In this document: positions 14,405-22,503 of the stretch, piece by piece
Layout of the letters: each line of letters begins with the position of its first letter
How positions within the stretch are numbered: position 1 is the stretch's first letter
NCBI GenBank assembly: GCA_964649745.1
Contig: CAZYQI010000044.1
Location: 1-24,265 of the forward strand
Length of the DNA: 24,265 bases
Direction of reading: 5' to 3'
DNA from: CAZEHS01 sp964649745
Lineage (GTDB): Bacteria; Bacillota; Clostridia; Peptostreptococcales; Acidaminobacteraceae
Program-made: the position numbers and the translations under genes
Notes under the pieces: generated by a model
Seen by the model: only the letters and a program-made list of their open reading frames with translations
Databases searched by the model: none
What the model was told of the DNA's origin: nothing

Positions 14405-14746
14405 TTAACCGGGAGGCCACTGCATGGGGCGACCGCCCACAAGATGGAAATGCAGATGCTCAACCGTCTGCCCTGCCTCGATTCCACAGTTGGATACCAA
14501 ACGGTACCCCTCCGGGACTCCGCATTCCTTGGCGATGGTTTTCACCGTGCTGAGCAAATGTCCCATCAGTATACCGTGATCCGGGGTTACCGCATTCAGC
14601 GAATTCATATGAATCTTGGGTATGATGAGCACATGAACGGGCGCCACCGGATTCAGATCCTTGAACGCCAACAGATGCTCATCCTCATAAACCACGGTGG
14701 ATGGAATCTCTTTCTTCCCAATCTTGCAAAAAATACAGTCCTCCAT
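14405..14746 (-). CDS. HIT family (HinT-like) nucleotide-binding protein
   Basis: Histidine triad protein, probably a purine nucleoside phosphoramidase of the HinT/PKCI type. 113 aa. It begins CIFCKIGKKEIPSTVVYED, typical of the branch, and carries the triad HLHFHLVGG near the C terminus; the internal HVLIIPKIHM is the family beta-strand. GGGAGG sits 7 nt before the ATG, 12 nt after the mtaB stop, so it is probably cotranscribed with mtaB. No terminator is evident before the rpsU promoter. Confidence 0.95.
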   Translation of the reverse strand: MEDCIFCKIGKKEIPSTVVYEDEHLLAFKDLNPVAPVHVLIIPKIHMNSLNAVTPDHGILMGHLLSTVKTIAKECGVPEGYRLVSNCGIEAGQTVEHLHFHLVGGRPMQWPPG

Positions 14747-14758
14747 TAGTACGCCTCC

Positions 14759-16066
14759 CTATTCTTTTTCTTTACAGAGAACGCCTAAAAGCGCATCCCC
14801 CGAAACCGACCCGATCCGAACATCCTGTTCTGTGCCGACTTCCAACATACAGTCCTCCACGAGAACACGAAGATAATTGTCGGTCAAGCCTTCCGACTGC
14901 CGAGTTTTTTCAGAAGCGGACTCTACGATGATACGCAGGGTTTTTCCCACAAAACGCTTAAGGAACTCCTTTGAAAGGGCATTTGTAATCCCGATCAGCC
15001 GTTCAACCCGTTCCTGGCGTATTTCCGGCGGTACCTGCCCCGCCATGGTGGCTGCAGGAGTGCCTTCCCGAGGGGAAAAATTGAATACATGCACCTGAGC
15101 GAAACCAATTTCCGAAACAAAGGCGCAAGTTGCCTCAAATTCGTCATCTGTTTCGCCGGGAAATCCGGCTATGATATCCGTTGTAATTGCCGCAAGAGGC
15201 CAACGGCTCCGAATGCGTGCCACCGCCTCTTTATATTCCAAGGTTTTATATTTCCGATTCATCCGTTCAAGCACGGTATCGCAGCCACTCTGTAAGGAAA
15301 GGTGAAAGTGAGGGCACAGTTTTTCATTCAGTGAAAGAGCGTGGACAAATTCTGCTGTCATCAATGTCGGTTCCAGTGAACTCAGCCGTATTCTGTGAAT
15401 GCTCTCAAGTGCATTGATGCGCCCGATAAGCTCAAGGAGGGTTGTTCCTTTCAGATCCTTCCCATAGGACGCCACGTGAATTCCTGTGAGCACAACCTCC
15501 GCAAAGCCTTTATCGGCGAGGCGCTGGACCTCTTCAACAACACGCTGTGCCTCTCGGCTCCGAACAGGGCCCCTGGCGTAAGGAATGATGCAATACGAAC
15601 AATAGCGGTCACAACCGTCCTGAATCTTCACAAAAGCACGGGTGCGGCCTTCTATGCGGTCCACTGTCATCTCTTCGAACTCACGGATCTTCCCGATGTC
15701 CGTCACCACTTCCCGCTGATCCGTATACTCCAGCCCCTCCAGATACTCCACTATCCGCCCCCGTTGATGGGTGCCCATAACCAGATTAACCCCTTCGATG
15801 GCCATCACCTCTGCCGGAGCGATCTGGGAGTAGCAGCCCACCACCGCAATAACCGCCTCCGGATTCTGGCGTTTGAAGCGTCGTATGATCTGGCGGCTTT
15901 TTTTATCACTCATCCCCGTTACTGTGCAGGTATTGATCACGTAGATATCTGCCGGTGAATCGGAATCCACCACGTCATCTCCCCGATTGACAAAGAGCTC
16001 CCGCATGGCTTCGGTTTCATATTGATTTACCTTGCAGCCCAAGGTGTAAAAGGCCACTTTTCTCAA
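14759..16066 (-). CDS. mtaB: tRNA t6A37 methylthiotransferase MtaB
   Basis: Radical-SAM enzyme adding a methylthio group to t6A at position 37 of tRNAs reading ANN codons. 435 aa. N-terminal cluster-binding cysteines are at 11, 47 and 78; the radical-SAM triad is CDRYCSYC (C152, C156, C159), followed by a TRAM-like C-terminal domain. The start TLGCKVNQYETEAM is characteristic of MtaB rather than MiaB or RimO. The start codon is TTG, overlapping the rsmE stop as TTGA, with GGGAGG 9 nt upstream. This indicates translational coupling with rsmE. Confidence 0.96.
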   Translation of the reverse strand: MRKVAFYTLGCKVNQYETEAMRELFVNRGDDVVDSDSPADIYVINTCTVTGMSDKKSRQIIRRFKRQNPEAVIAVVGCYSQIAPAEVMAIEGVNLVMGTHQRGRIVEYLEGLEYTDQREVVTDIGKIREFEEMTVDRIEGRTRAFVKIQDGCDRYCSYCIIPYARGPVRSREAQRVVEEVQRLADKGFAEVVLTGIHVASYGKDLKGTTLLELIGRINALESIHRIRLSSLEPTLMTAEFVHALSLNEKLCPHFHLSLQSGCDTVLERMNRKYKTLEYKEAVARIRSRWPLAAITTDIIAGFPGETDDEFEATCAFVSEIGFAQVHVFNFSPREGTPAATMAGQVPPEIRQERVERLIGITNALSKEFLKRFVGKTLRIIVESASEKTRQSEGLTDNYLRVLVEDCMLEVGTEQDVRIGSVSGDALLGVLCKEKE

Positions 16067-16821
16067 GAATCCATTCCTCCCATGTCGCCAAAAACATATT
16101 GCAGTATGCTGCTGGTCACAAAGCCCGCAGTTTCGGTTCTCAGTATCCGGGGGCCCAACGTGACCGCTTTCCCGCCGGCTTTTACGATTTCTCCGGCCTC
16201 CTCGTCAGAAAATCCGCCTTCCGGGCCTATAAAGACCGCAACGCGGCCTGGATTTCCCTTCTTCAGCACCTCGCCCAATGGTGCAGTCCCTTCTCCTGTG
16301 TGGGGAACCAGGATCAGGTCAAAACCGGAAAGATCAGCCACTGCATCCTTCAACGACACCACCGGGTGCAGCATGGGAAGCTTCCCCCGCTTGCTTTGCT
16401 TGGCGGCTTCGTCGATGATCATCTGCCATCGGACCCGTTTCTTGTTCTCCGCAGCCATGTCGTTGATTCGTACAACACAGCGCTCCGTTATAACCGGAAC
16501 AAAGGCCGAAACCCCGATTTCCGTATTTTTTTGAAAGATCACTTCTAATTTCTGGCCCTTGGGAAGGCCCTGATAAAGCACGATTTCCAGCGGGGATTCA
16601 CGGCGGGCATCACATACCTCCTGAATCTCAACAGTCACCCCGGTTTTTGCAATGGCAATGATCCCGGCGGTGGCCTCCGCTCCGTTTCCGTTTGCTATCT
16701 CAATGACATCCCCAGCCTTCAGGCGAAGCACCTTATGAATATGCTGGATATCCTGCGCATCCGTTATTTCTGCCGTACTGCCCGGTAGCAGCGCTGCACC
16801 GGGAATAAAAAATCGATTCAT
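16063..16821 (-). CDS. rsmE: 16S rRNA m3U1498 methyltransferase RsmE
   Basis: SPOUT-family methyltransferase modifying U1498 of 16S rRNA. 252 aa. An N-terminal PUA-like domain (MNRFFIPG, HIHKVLRLKAGD) is followed by the SAM-binding trefoil knot with GPEGGF at 199-204 and LGPRILRTETA at 222-232. AGGTGA precedes the ATG and the gene starts 12 nt after prmA. The dnaJ-prmA-rsmE-mtaB order is typical of Firmicutes. Confidence 0.97.
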   Translation of the reverse strand: MNRFFIPGAALLPGSTAEITDAQDIQHIHKVLRLKAGDVIEIANGNGAEATAGIIAIAKTGVTVEIQEVCDARRESPLEIVLYQGLPKGQKLEVIFQKNTEIGVSAFVPVITERCVVRINDMAAENKKRVRWQMIIDEAAKQSKRGKLPMLHPVVSLKDAVADLSGFDLILVPHTGEGTAPLGEVLKKGNPGRVAVFIGPEGGFSDEEAGEIVKAGGKAVTLGPRILRTETAGFVTSSILQYVFGDMGGMDS

Positions 16822-16833
16822 CGGTTCACCTGC

Positions 16834-17781
16834 TTAAGCATCCGGGGCCAGCTTGGACCGGATAGCGCACCACTCCCCCATCTCCTGCACTTCCAGAACC
16901 TGAAGTCCGTTCATGTCCAGAGCAGTCAAAACATCCTTTTTCTTTTCAGCCAGGATTCCGGAGGCAATGAATACACTCTCAGTATGCATGAAGCGATGGA
17001 TATGGCGGGACAAGTGAATGATCACATCTGCAATGATATTTGCAACAATCACATCTGCAGGACCGTGGGCCTGGTCCAGAAGGTTTCCGTTGATGATCTC
17101 CATTCTGTCGGAAACACCGTTGACCTCTGCATTTTCTATGGTTGCAGAGGTTGCCGCCGGATCGTTGTCAACTGCCAATACCTTCCCTGCCCCAAGCTTG
17201 GCTGCTGTGATGCCGAGAATGCCGCTGCCGCAGCCGATATCGTAAACCGTGCATCCGGGGGTGACCGTTTTATCCAGCTGACTCATGCACATCATCGTCG
17301 TCTCGTGGGTACCGGTCCCGAAGGCGCCTCCCGGATCCATTTCGACCACGATCTCGTTTTCAGATGCCGTATAGGGTTCCCAGGTAGGCTTTACGGTAAG
17401 CCGCTCGGTCACCCGTTTGGGTTTATAGTATTTTCTCCATTCGTTGGCCCAGTCTTCTTCAAATATTTCGGTACTGTTCACCGTACCCGGGCCAAAATCA
17501 ATGGCATGGGAAGCAAGGCCCCGGACCTTCTCTCGGATCATCTCCACCTGATCGTTCAGCTCTTCCGATTCCTGAAGATAGCCTTTTACAACGGCATGAT
17601 CCGAGCTGAATTTTACAACGGAGGGATCGAAATAATCCCAGTCGCCTGAGCTTTTTGAGGAAAATATGGGATCGTTGGGATCCTCAATAACAACCCCTGT
17701 GACACCGGATTCATAAAGAATCTCAGAAACGGCCTCAACCGCCTCTGTAGATGTAGTGATACTGATTTCAAACCATTTCAT
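16834..17781 (-). CDS. prmA: Ribosomal protein L11 methyltransferase PrmA
   Basis: SAM-dependent enzyme trimethylating ribosomal protein uL11. 315 aa. An N-terminal substrate-recognition domain (MKWFEISITTSTEAVEAVSE) precedes the catalytic Rossmann domain with DPGGAFGTGTHETT at 149-162, motif I DIGCGSGILG at 181-190, the acidic AVDNDP loop at 203-208, and VIVANI in place of the usual NPPY-like motif. AAAGGAG is 8 nt before the ATG. It lies 26 nt after the PilZ gene and is probably cotranscribed with it. Confidence 0.97.
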   Translation of the reverse strand: MKWFEISITTSTEAVEAVSEILYESGVTGVVIEDPNDPIFSSKSSGDWDYFDPSVVKFSSDHAVVKGYLQESEELNDQVEMIREKVRGLASHAIDFGPGTVNSTEIFEEDWANEWRKYYKPKRVTERLTVKPTWEPYTASENEIVVEMDPGGAFGTGTHETTMMCMSQLDKTVTPGCTVYDIGCGSGILGITAAKLGAGKVLAVDNDPAATSATIENAEVNGVSDRMEIINGNLLDQAHGPADVIVANIIADVIIHLSRHIHRFMHTESVFIASGILAEKKKDVLTALDMNGLQVLEVQEMGEWCAIRSKLAPDA

Positions 17782-17807
17782 AGGCTTTGCTCCTTTCGAT
17801 ACTGAGG

Positions 17808-18878
17808 TTAGAAGTAAAACAGGTACGCCAAAATCAGCATCAGGGACACCACACCCATAACCATAAGACTTACCCGGTAACGGTCACCCGCCCGCTTCAT
17901 ACGCGTTGAATTGAGAATAAGCGATATGCTGGACACGATAAAAAGCGCCAGCAGAAAATAGATATTGTTCTGAATCCGTTCCATATCCCAGCTCTGCCGG
18001 ACAACGTAACCATAATAATTATCAATGGTATTGGGCCGCTGAGGCATGGCCAGCATGGTATTGGCCATGATAATGAACGAGATAACCCACGTGATAATCA
18101 CCGACCAGTCAAGCCACTTCACAACCCAATCATTGCTGATCCTGCGTTCGGAAAACATCATATCCCCATGGCCATATGCTCTCAGCCGGTCTTCCAGACT
18201 GGTTCCGGCCATACGGCGTATATATTCCGACTGCATGTTGTTTATGGCATGAATAAGGCGTCCGGTTTCTTTGGAGCTTAAGGGGCAAAATATGCATCGG
18301 ATTTCATTATGCAGGACGCTTTCTTCAAACCTGCTGGTATTTATGATCTTGGTATTAATCAGAAATCGGTCGTCGCCCAAAACCAGATGCAGCCGTATAA
18401 AGCTTCCGGCCTGAAGATGTTCGGAAACAATCCCGCAGAATCCTCCGGCACTGACATCCTTTGTGATGATCCGCTTATGGGTATAGGACTCCCTGTCATT
18501 TTCACTCTGCAGCACTTCATATTCCATATCCGCAACATAATTGAGGCGATAATACCCCCGACGCTGCAGCTTGGTAACACCGGAGATCCGCACCACCTTG
18601 AGGTATGTCAGATCTTCTTTTTTAAACCGCTCTGTAATTCTTGCCTTGAATGTGAATGTGCTCGGGGTATTCTCCTCATCATGAACGGTAAAAATGAAGT
18701 CAACGATCTCATCGTCCCTGAATGGGTAGGGCATGGCCTTATACATGGGTGCCAGCAGGGTGAATTCCATATCCCCCTTTGCCTCTTCAATCAAGGTTCT
18801 GAACTGCATCATTTCATCTTTTGATTTTGCCAGTTCAAGTTCTATGACCTGCCCCGGTTTCGGTTCAATGCTCTGCAT
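17808..18878 (-). CDS. YcgR/PilZ-type c-di-GMP-binding protein with C-terminal membrane domain
   Basis: 356-aa protein with three parts. Residues 1-100 resemble the YcgR N-terminal domain (GQVIELELAK, then EFTLLAPMYKAMPYPFRDDE). Residues 104-210 look like PilZ: R107-GYY-R111 gives the RxxxR motif and D141-VSAGG gives (D/N)xSxxG, the two c-di-GMP contacts. The C-terminal third (about 250-356) has three hydrophobic helices near 258-277, 305-323 and 335-355, an unusual addition to YcgR proteins. It is probably anchored in the membrane with the PilZ domain in the cytoplasm, and both c-di-GMP motifs look intact. GGAGG is 6 nt before the ATG. It is first in the unit ahead of prmA; the partner is unknown. 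Confidence 0.85.
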   Translation of the reverse strand: MQSIEPKPGQVIELELAKSKDEMMQFRTLIEEAKGDMEFTLLAPMYKAMPYPFRDDEIVDFIFTVHDEENTPSTFTFKARITERFKKEDLTYLKVVRISGVTKLQRRGYYRLNYVADMEYEVLQSENDRESYTHKRIITKDVSAGGFCGIVSEHLQAGSFIRLHLVLGDDRFLINTKIINTSRFEESVLHNEIRCIFCPLSSKETGRLIHAINNMQSEYIRRMAGTSLEDRLRAYGHGDMMFSERRISNDWVVKWLDWSVIITWVISFIIMANTMLAMPQRPNTIDNYYGYVVRQSWDMERIQNNIYFLLALFIVSSISLILNSTRMKRAGDRYRVSLMVMGVVSLMLILAYLFYF

Positions 18879-18908
18879 AGAGAGCCTCCATATAAAGGGT
18901 CTTAAGCT

Positions 18909-18914
18909 ATTGTA
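18909..18914 (-). promoter_or_regulatory. Putative extended -10 promoter of the PilZ-prmA unit
   Basis: TACAAT preceded by TGG (TATGGTACAAT on the minus strand), about 30 nt upstream of the PilZ gene and downstream of the dnaJ terminator. No good -35 is seen at 16-18 nt, so recognition would rest on the extended -10. Confidence 0.5.
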
Positions 18915-18956
18915 CCATATCCCTTACAATATGCACTTAAAAACCCTTTAAATGAA

Positions 18957-18984
18957 TCAGCCATCCTTTGGAAAGGATGGCTGA
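18957..18984 (-). terminator. Intrinsic terminator of the heat-shock operon (after dnaJ)
   Basis: 13-bp inverted repeat (18957-18969 with 18972-18984) whose tight loop means about 12 pairs form. It lies 5 nt past the dnaJ stop. The downstream T tract on the minus strand is weak and interrupted (TTCATTTAAAGGGTTTTT), so read-through into the PilZ gene is possible. Confidence 0.7.
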
Positions 18985-18989
18985 CAAGA

Positions 18990-20126
18990 TCATGCAAATG
19001 CGTTTTTCACCTTATCGAAAAATCCCTTCTGCTTTTCATGGGTATCGGCCCCCATGGAATCGGAGAATTCCTTCAGAAGTTTCTTTTGCTTGTCGTTGAG
19101 CTTCTTGGGTATTTCCACAACCACTTTTACGTAAAGGTCCCCCTTGCCGTATCCGTTGATATCCTGAATCCCTTTTCCTTTCAGGCGGAACACCGTTCCG
19201 CTCTGAGTTCCCGAAGGAACATCATATTTCACTTTACCATCCAGAGTAGGCACCGTGATCTGATCTCCCAGGGTTGCCTGGGCAAAGGTGATGGGTATCT
19301 CGCACAGAACGTCTTTCCCTTCCCGGGTAAACAGTTCATGAGGCTTAACCGAAAGGACTACCTGTACATCCCCCCGTGGGCCCCCTTTGCTGCCCAAATC
19401 CCCTTCGCTCCGGAGGGTCATGACATTGCCGTTTTCTACACCGGCCGGGATCTTAATATCGATTTTCTTTTTCTTGCGGACAATGCCATGGCCCTTACAG
19501 GTTCCACAGGGCTTCTCATGGACCTTTCCCTTGCCGCGGCAACTGTCGCACTCGCGAACAGAAATAGTCTCCCCGAAAAGGCTTCGCTGCGCATAGCGAA
19601 TTTCACCGGTTCCATTACACTGGTTACAGGTCTTCGTTCCTGTTCCGGGTTCTGCACCGGAGCCGCTGCAGGTTTCGCATTCTTCGGTTCTTAAAATCTC
19701 AATGGGCTTGGAAACGCCAAAGGCCGCTTCCATGAAGGTAAGGGTAATATTGACCCTTACATCGCCCCCTCTACGGGGCCCTTGCCGTCTTGAAGCACCG
19801 CCGAAGCCACCGCCGAAAATATCTCCAAAGATGTCCTCAAAACCTCCAAAGCCTGAAAATCCGCCGCCGAAGCCACCTTCGCCACCCTGAGGGCCGTTGA
19901 CGCCCGCATGTCCGAATTGGTCGTACATCCTGCGCTTTTCAGAATCGCTGAGAACTTCATAGGCTTCGTTTATCTCCTTAAACTTGGCTTCTGACTCCTT
20001 TTCCCCCCCGGCATTGCGGTCAGGGTGGTATTTCATTGCCAGTTTTCGGTATGCTTTCTTTAATTCATCGTCACTGGCGTCTTTATTGACCCCCAGAACC
20101 TCATAATAATCCCGTTTTGTACTCAT
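18990..20126 (-). CDS. dnaJ: Chaperone protein DnaJ
   Basis: Hsp40 co-chaperone that stimulates the DnaK ATPase and delivers substrates. 378 aa. The J domain has YHPDRN with the HPD triad, followed by a Gly/Phe-rich region (GGFGGGFSGFGGFEDIF) and four zinc-binding CxxCxGxG repeats (CETCSGSG, CNQCNGTG, CDSCRGKG, CGTCKGHG), then the C-terminal substrate domains. I set the start at MSTKRDYYEVLG (20126) from family length. No good ribosome binding site precedes it, whereas an in-frame ATG at 20168 has AAGG at 6 nt, so a 14-residue N-terminal extension is possible. It is the last gene of the hrcA operon. Confidence 0.95.
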   Translation of the reverse strand: MSTKRDYYEVLGVNKDASDDELKKAYRKLAMKYHPDRNAGGEKESEAKFKEINEAYEVLSDSEKRRMYDQFGHAGVNGPQGGEGGFGGGFSGFGGFEDIFGDIFGGGFGGASRRQGPRRGGDVRVNITLTFMEAAFGVSKPIEILRTEECETCSGSGAEPGTGTKTCNQCNGTGEIRYAQRSLFGETISVRECDSCRGKGKVHEKPCGTCKGHGIVRKKKKIDIKIPAGVENGNVMTLRSEGDLGSKGGPRGDVQVVLSVKPHELFTREGKDVLCEIPITFAQATLGDQITVPTLDGKVKYDVPSGTQSGTVFRLKGKGIQDINGYGKGDLYVKVVVEIPKKLNDKQKKLLKEFSDSMGADTHEKQKGFFDKVKNAFA

Positions 20127-20189
20127 GGGGAAGGATAACCGCCTTTCTTGCGTGTTGACAGGCTTCATAAAAAGCCTTGAGGTTAATAC

Positions 20190-20225
20190 ATCTCAGGCCA
20201 GGTGCACTTGCCTCCGGCCTGAGAT
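20190..20225 (-). terminator. Hairpin between dnaK and dnaJ (possible attenuator)
   Basis: 10-bp stem (20190-20199 with 20216-20225) containing a further AGG/CCT pairing in its loop, 35 nt after the dnaK stop. On the minus strand it is not followed by a T run, so it is more likely a partial terminator or an mRNA-end stabiliser than a full stop. It could lower dnaJ expression relative to dnaK. Confidence 0.5.
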
Positions 20226-20260
20226 CTTCTGCATATTTCAGGATAATTCAGATATCCCGA

Positions 20261-22090
20261 TTAGTCAACAACTTCGTAGTCGGCATCCACTGCACCGTCT
20301 TTACCGGGACCTTCAGCAGAGCCTGTCTGCTCGGCGTGAGCCTGTTGCTCGGCTGCGGCTTTTTTGTACATTTTTTCTGCAATGGGGTGGAATGCATTGG
20401 TGAGTTCTTCTACCGCTTTGTTGATCACTTCGGCATCGCCGCTGTTCATAACCGCTTTGACAGCCTCGATTTTTTCAGTAACAGCGGATTTTTCCTGCTC
20501 GGTTGCATCATCGCCTACTTCGCCCAGGGCTTTCTCGCATTCATAAACCATGGATTCCGCTTTATTGTGGGCTTCAACGCCATCCTTGCGCTTTTGGTCC
20601 TCTTCCGCAAACTGCTCCGCTTCCTTCACCTTGCGCTGAATTTCTGCTTCGCTGAGATTAGTTGAGGAGGTAATGGTGATGTGCTGCTCCTTGCCGGTGC
20701 CCAGATCCTTGGCACTTACGTGCACAATGCCGTTGGCGTCGATGTCGAAGGTAACCTCAACCTGAGGAATGCCCCTCCGCGCCGGGGGAATACCATCCAA
20801 CTGGAAGCGACCGAGAGTGGTATTGTCTCCTGCCATGGGCCGCTCACCCTGAAGCACGTGGATATCCACAGCTGTCTGATTGTCTGCCGCAGTGGAGAAC
20901 ACCTGGCTTTTCTTTGTAGGGATCGTCGTATTGCGCTCAATCAGCTTTGTGAACACGCTGCCCAGGGTTTCAATACCCAGTGAAAGCGGTGTAACGTCAA
21001 GAAGCAGAAGGTCTTTCACTTCGCCGGTAAGAACGCCGGCTTGGACGGCTGCGCCCAAGGCAACGCACTCATCGGGGTTAACCCCCTTGTGAGGCTCTTT
21101 TCCAGTGATTTTCTTAACCACGTTTTGTACTGCCGGAGTACGGGTAGAACCGCCTACCAGGATAACCTGATCAATCTGGCTGGCCTGAAGCCCCGCATCC
21201 TTAAGGGCCTTTTGCGTAGGCTCCACAGTCTTTTGTACCAGGTGATCCACCAGCTGCTCGAATTTGGCTCTTGAAAGATCCAGGTTAAGGTGAGCCGGGC
21301 CATCTGCAGTAGCTGTGATAAATGGCAGGTTGATGTTGGTGGTTTGGGTGGAGGAAAGCTCTTTCTTTGCCTTCTCAGCTGCTTCCTTCAGGCGCTGAAC
21401 CGCCATCTTATCCTTCAGCAGGTCGATGCCGCTTTCTTTTTTGAATTCTTCAGCCAACCACTGCATAACGACCATGTCAAAATCGTCGCCTCCCAGATGG
21501 TTGTTCCCGTTGGTTGCCAAAACCTCAAATACGCCGTCGCCGATTTCAAGGATGGATACGTCGAAGGTACCGCCGCCAAGGTCGAATACCATGATTTTTT
21601 CCTGGTGGGCCAGCTTGTCAAGGCCGTAGGAAAGGGAGGCGGCAGTGGGTTCGTTGATGATTCGTTTCACTTCAAGGCCCGCGATACGACCGGCATCCTT
21701 TGTTGCCTGACGCTGGGCATCAGAGAAGTAAGCCGGTACTGTGATAACCGCTTCCGTAACCTTTTCGCCCAGGTAGCTTTCCGCATCGGCCTTCAGCTTT
21801 GCCAAAACCATGGCGGAGATATCCTGGGGCGTGTGGGTCACACCGTCGATGACAATCTTATGGTCCGTACCCATTTCACGCTTGATGGAGACGATGGTGC
21901 GGTCCGGATTGGTGATGGCCTGTCGTTTTGCGGTTTCACCCACAAGGCGCTCACCGGTTTTTGTAAATGCTACAATGGACGGTGTTGTTCTGTTACCTTC
22001 TGCGTTTGGGATGATGACGGGTTCGCCGCCCTCCAGAATTGCTACACAGGAATTGGTTGTTCCAAGGTCGATACCTATTACTTTTGCCAT
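20261..22090 (-). CDS. dnaK: Chaperone protein DnaK (Hsp70)
   Basis: ATP-dependent Hsp70 chaperone. 609 aa, the usual length for Firmicutes. N-terminal MAKVIGIDLGTTNSCVAI starts the actin-like nucleotide-binding domain, with VFDLGGGTFDVSIL and ILVGGSTRTPAVQ motifs; the linker DLLLLDVTPLSLGIET leads to the substrate-binding domain, and a helical lid ends with EVVD. The frame is open to 22180, but the ATG at 22090 has AAGGAGG 8 nt upstream and begins at the conserved MAKVIG. It is cotranscribed with hrcA and grpE, although a 413-bp repeat-bearing spacer separates it from grpE. I saw no second CIRCE in front of it. Confidence 0.99.
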   Translation of the reverse strand: MAKVIGIDLGTTNSCVAILEGGEPVIIPNAEGNRTTPSIVAFTKTGERLVGETAKRQAITNPDRTIVSIKREMGTDHKIVIDGVTHTPQDISAMVLAKLKADAESYLGEKVTEAVITVPAYFSDAQRQATKDAGRIAGLEVKRIINEPTAASLSYGLDKLAHQEKIMVFDLGGGTFDVSILEIGDGVFEVLATNGNNHLGGDDFDMVVMQWLAEEFKKESGIDLLKDKMAVQRLKEAAEKAKKELSSTQTTNINLPFITATADGPAHLNLDLSRAKFEQLVDHLVQKTVEPTQKALKDAGLQASQIDQVILVGGSTRTPAVQNVVKKITGKEPHKGVNPDECVALGAAVQAGVLTGEVKDLLLLDVTPLSLGIETLGSVFTKLIERNTTIPTKKSQVFSTAADNQTAVDIHVLQGERPMAGDNTTLGRFQLDGIPPARRGIPQVEVTFDIDANGIVHVSAKDLGTGKEQHITITSSTNLSEAEIQRKVKEAEQFAEEDQKRKDGVEAHNKAESMVYECEKALGEVGDDATEQEKSAVTEKIEAVKAVMNSGDAEVINKAVEELTNAFHPIAEKMYKKAAAEQQAHAEQTGSAEGPGKDGAVDADYEVVD

Positions 22091-22151
22091 ATTGTTTTCC
22101 TCCTTAGTGGTTATACGATTGTTATGCCATCTATTATGATTAACGATTTGC

Positions 22152-22454
22152 GGGTCCCTACGGATTCCGTCTCGCTTCATCCTCTACATCCGTTTGCAGG
22201 CATGCCTGCACTGAGGTTTAAATCTTGGTTTCGGGTCCCTTCGGGCTCCGCTTTGCTTCACCCTCTAAATCCGTTGGCAGGCATGCCTGCACTGAGGTTT
22301 AAATCTTGGTTTCGGGTCCCTTCGGGCTCCGCTTTGCTTCACCCTCTAAATCCGTTTGCAGGCATGCCTGCACTGAGGTTTAAATCTTGGTTTCGGGTCC
22401 CTTCGGGCTCCGCTTTGCTTCACCCTCTAAATCCGTTGGCAGGCATGCCTGCAC
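22152..22454. repeat. 81-bp tandem repeat array in the grpE-dnaK spacer
   Basis: Repeat units begin at 22152, 22233, 22314 and 22395, an exact 81-bp period. The second and third units differ at one base; the first is diverged in its first half and the fourth stops matching after 22454. Each unit holds the perfect 14-bp palindrome GCAGGCATGCCTGC (starting 22196, 22277, 22358, 22439) and a GGGTCCCTTCGGGCTCC dyad-rich segment. Units 1 and 3 read CCGTTTGCAGG; units 2 and 4 read CCGTTGGCAGG. No convincing gene lies here; the rest of the 413-bp spacer (22091-22503) holds the dnaK ribosome binding site and a hairpin after grpE. Confidence 0.9.
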
Positions 22455-22473
22455 ATCCGGCTTCGCCGTATGT

Positions 22474-22497
22474 CAGCAAGAGTTTTAACTCTTGCTG
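22474..22497 (-). terminator. Stem-loop directly after grpE
   Basis: Perfect 11-bp inverted repeat (22474-22484 with 22487-22497) whose minimal loop means about 10 pairs form, 6 nt beyond the grpE stop. The minus strand lacks a T tract after the stem, so it may be a processing or stabilising hairpin rather than a terminator. Confidence 0.5.
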
Positions 22498-22503
22498 CGG
22501 ATT

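Noticed and set aside
22091..22180. 30-residue N-terminal extension of DnaK
   Set aside because: The ribosome binding site AAGGAGG lies inside it and the conserved protein starts at MAKVIG.
22152..22454. CRISPR array
   Set aside because: Repeats are contiguous 81-bp tandem units with no unique spacers between them and no cas genes nearby.
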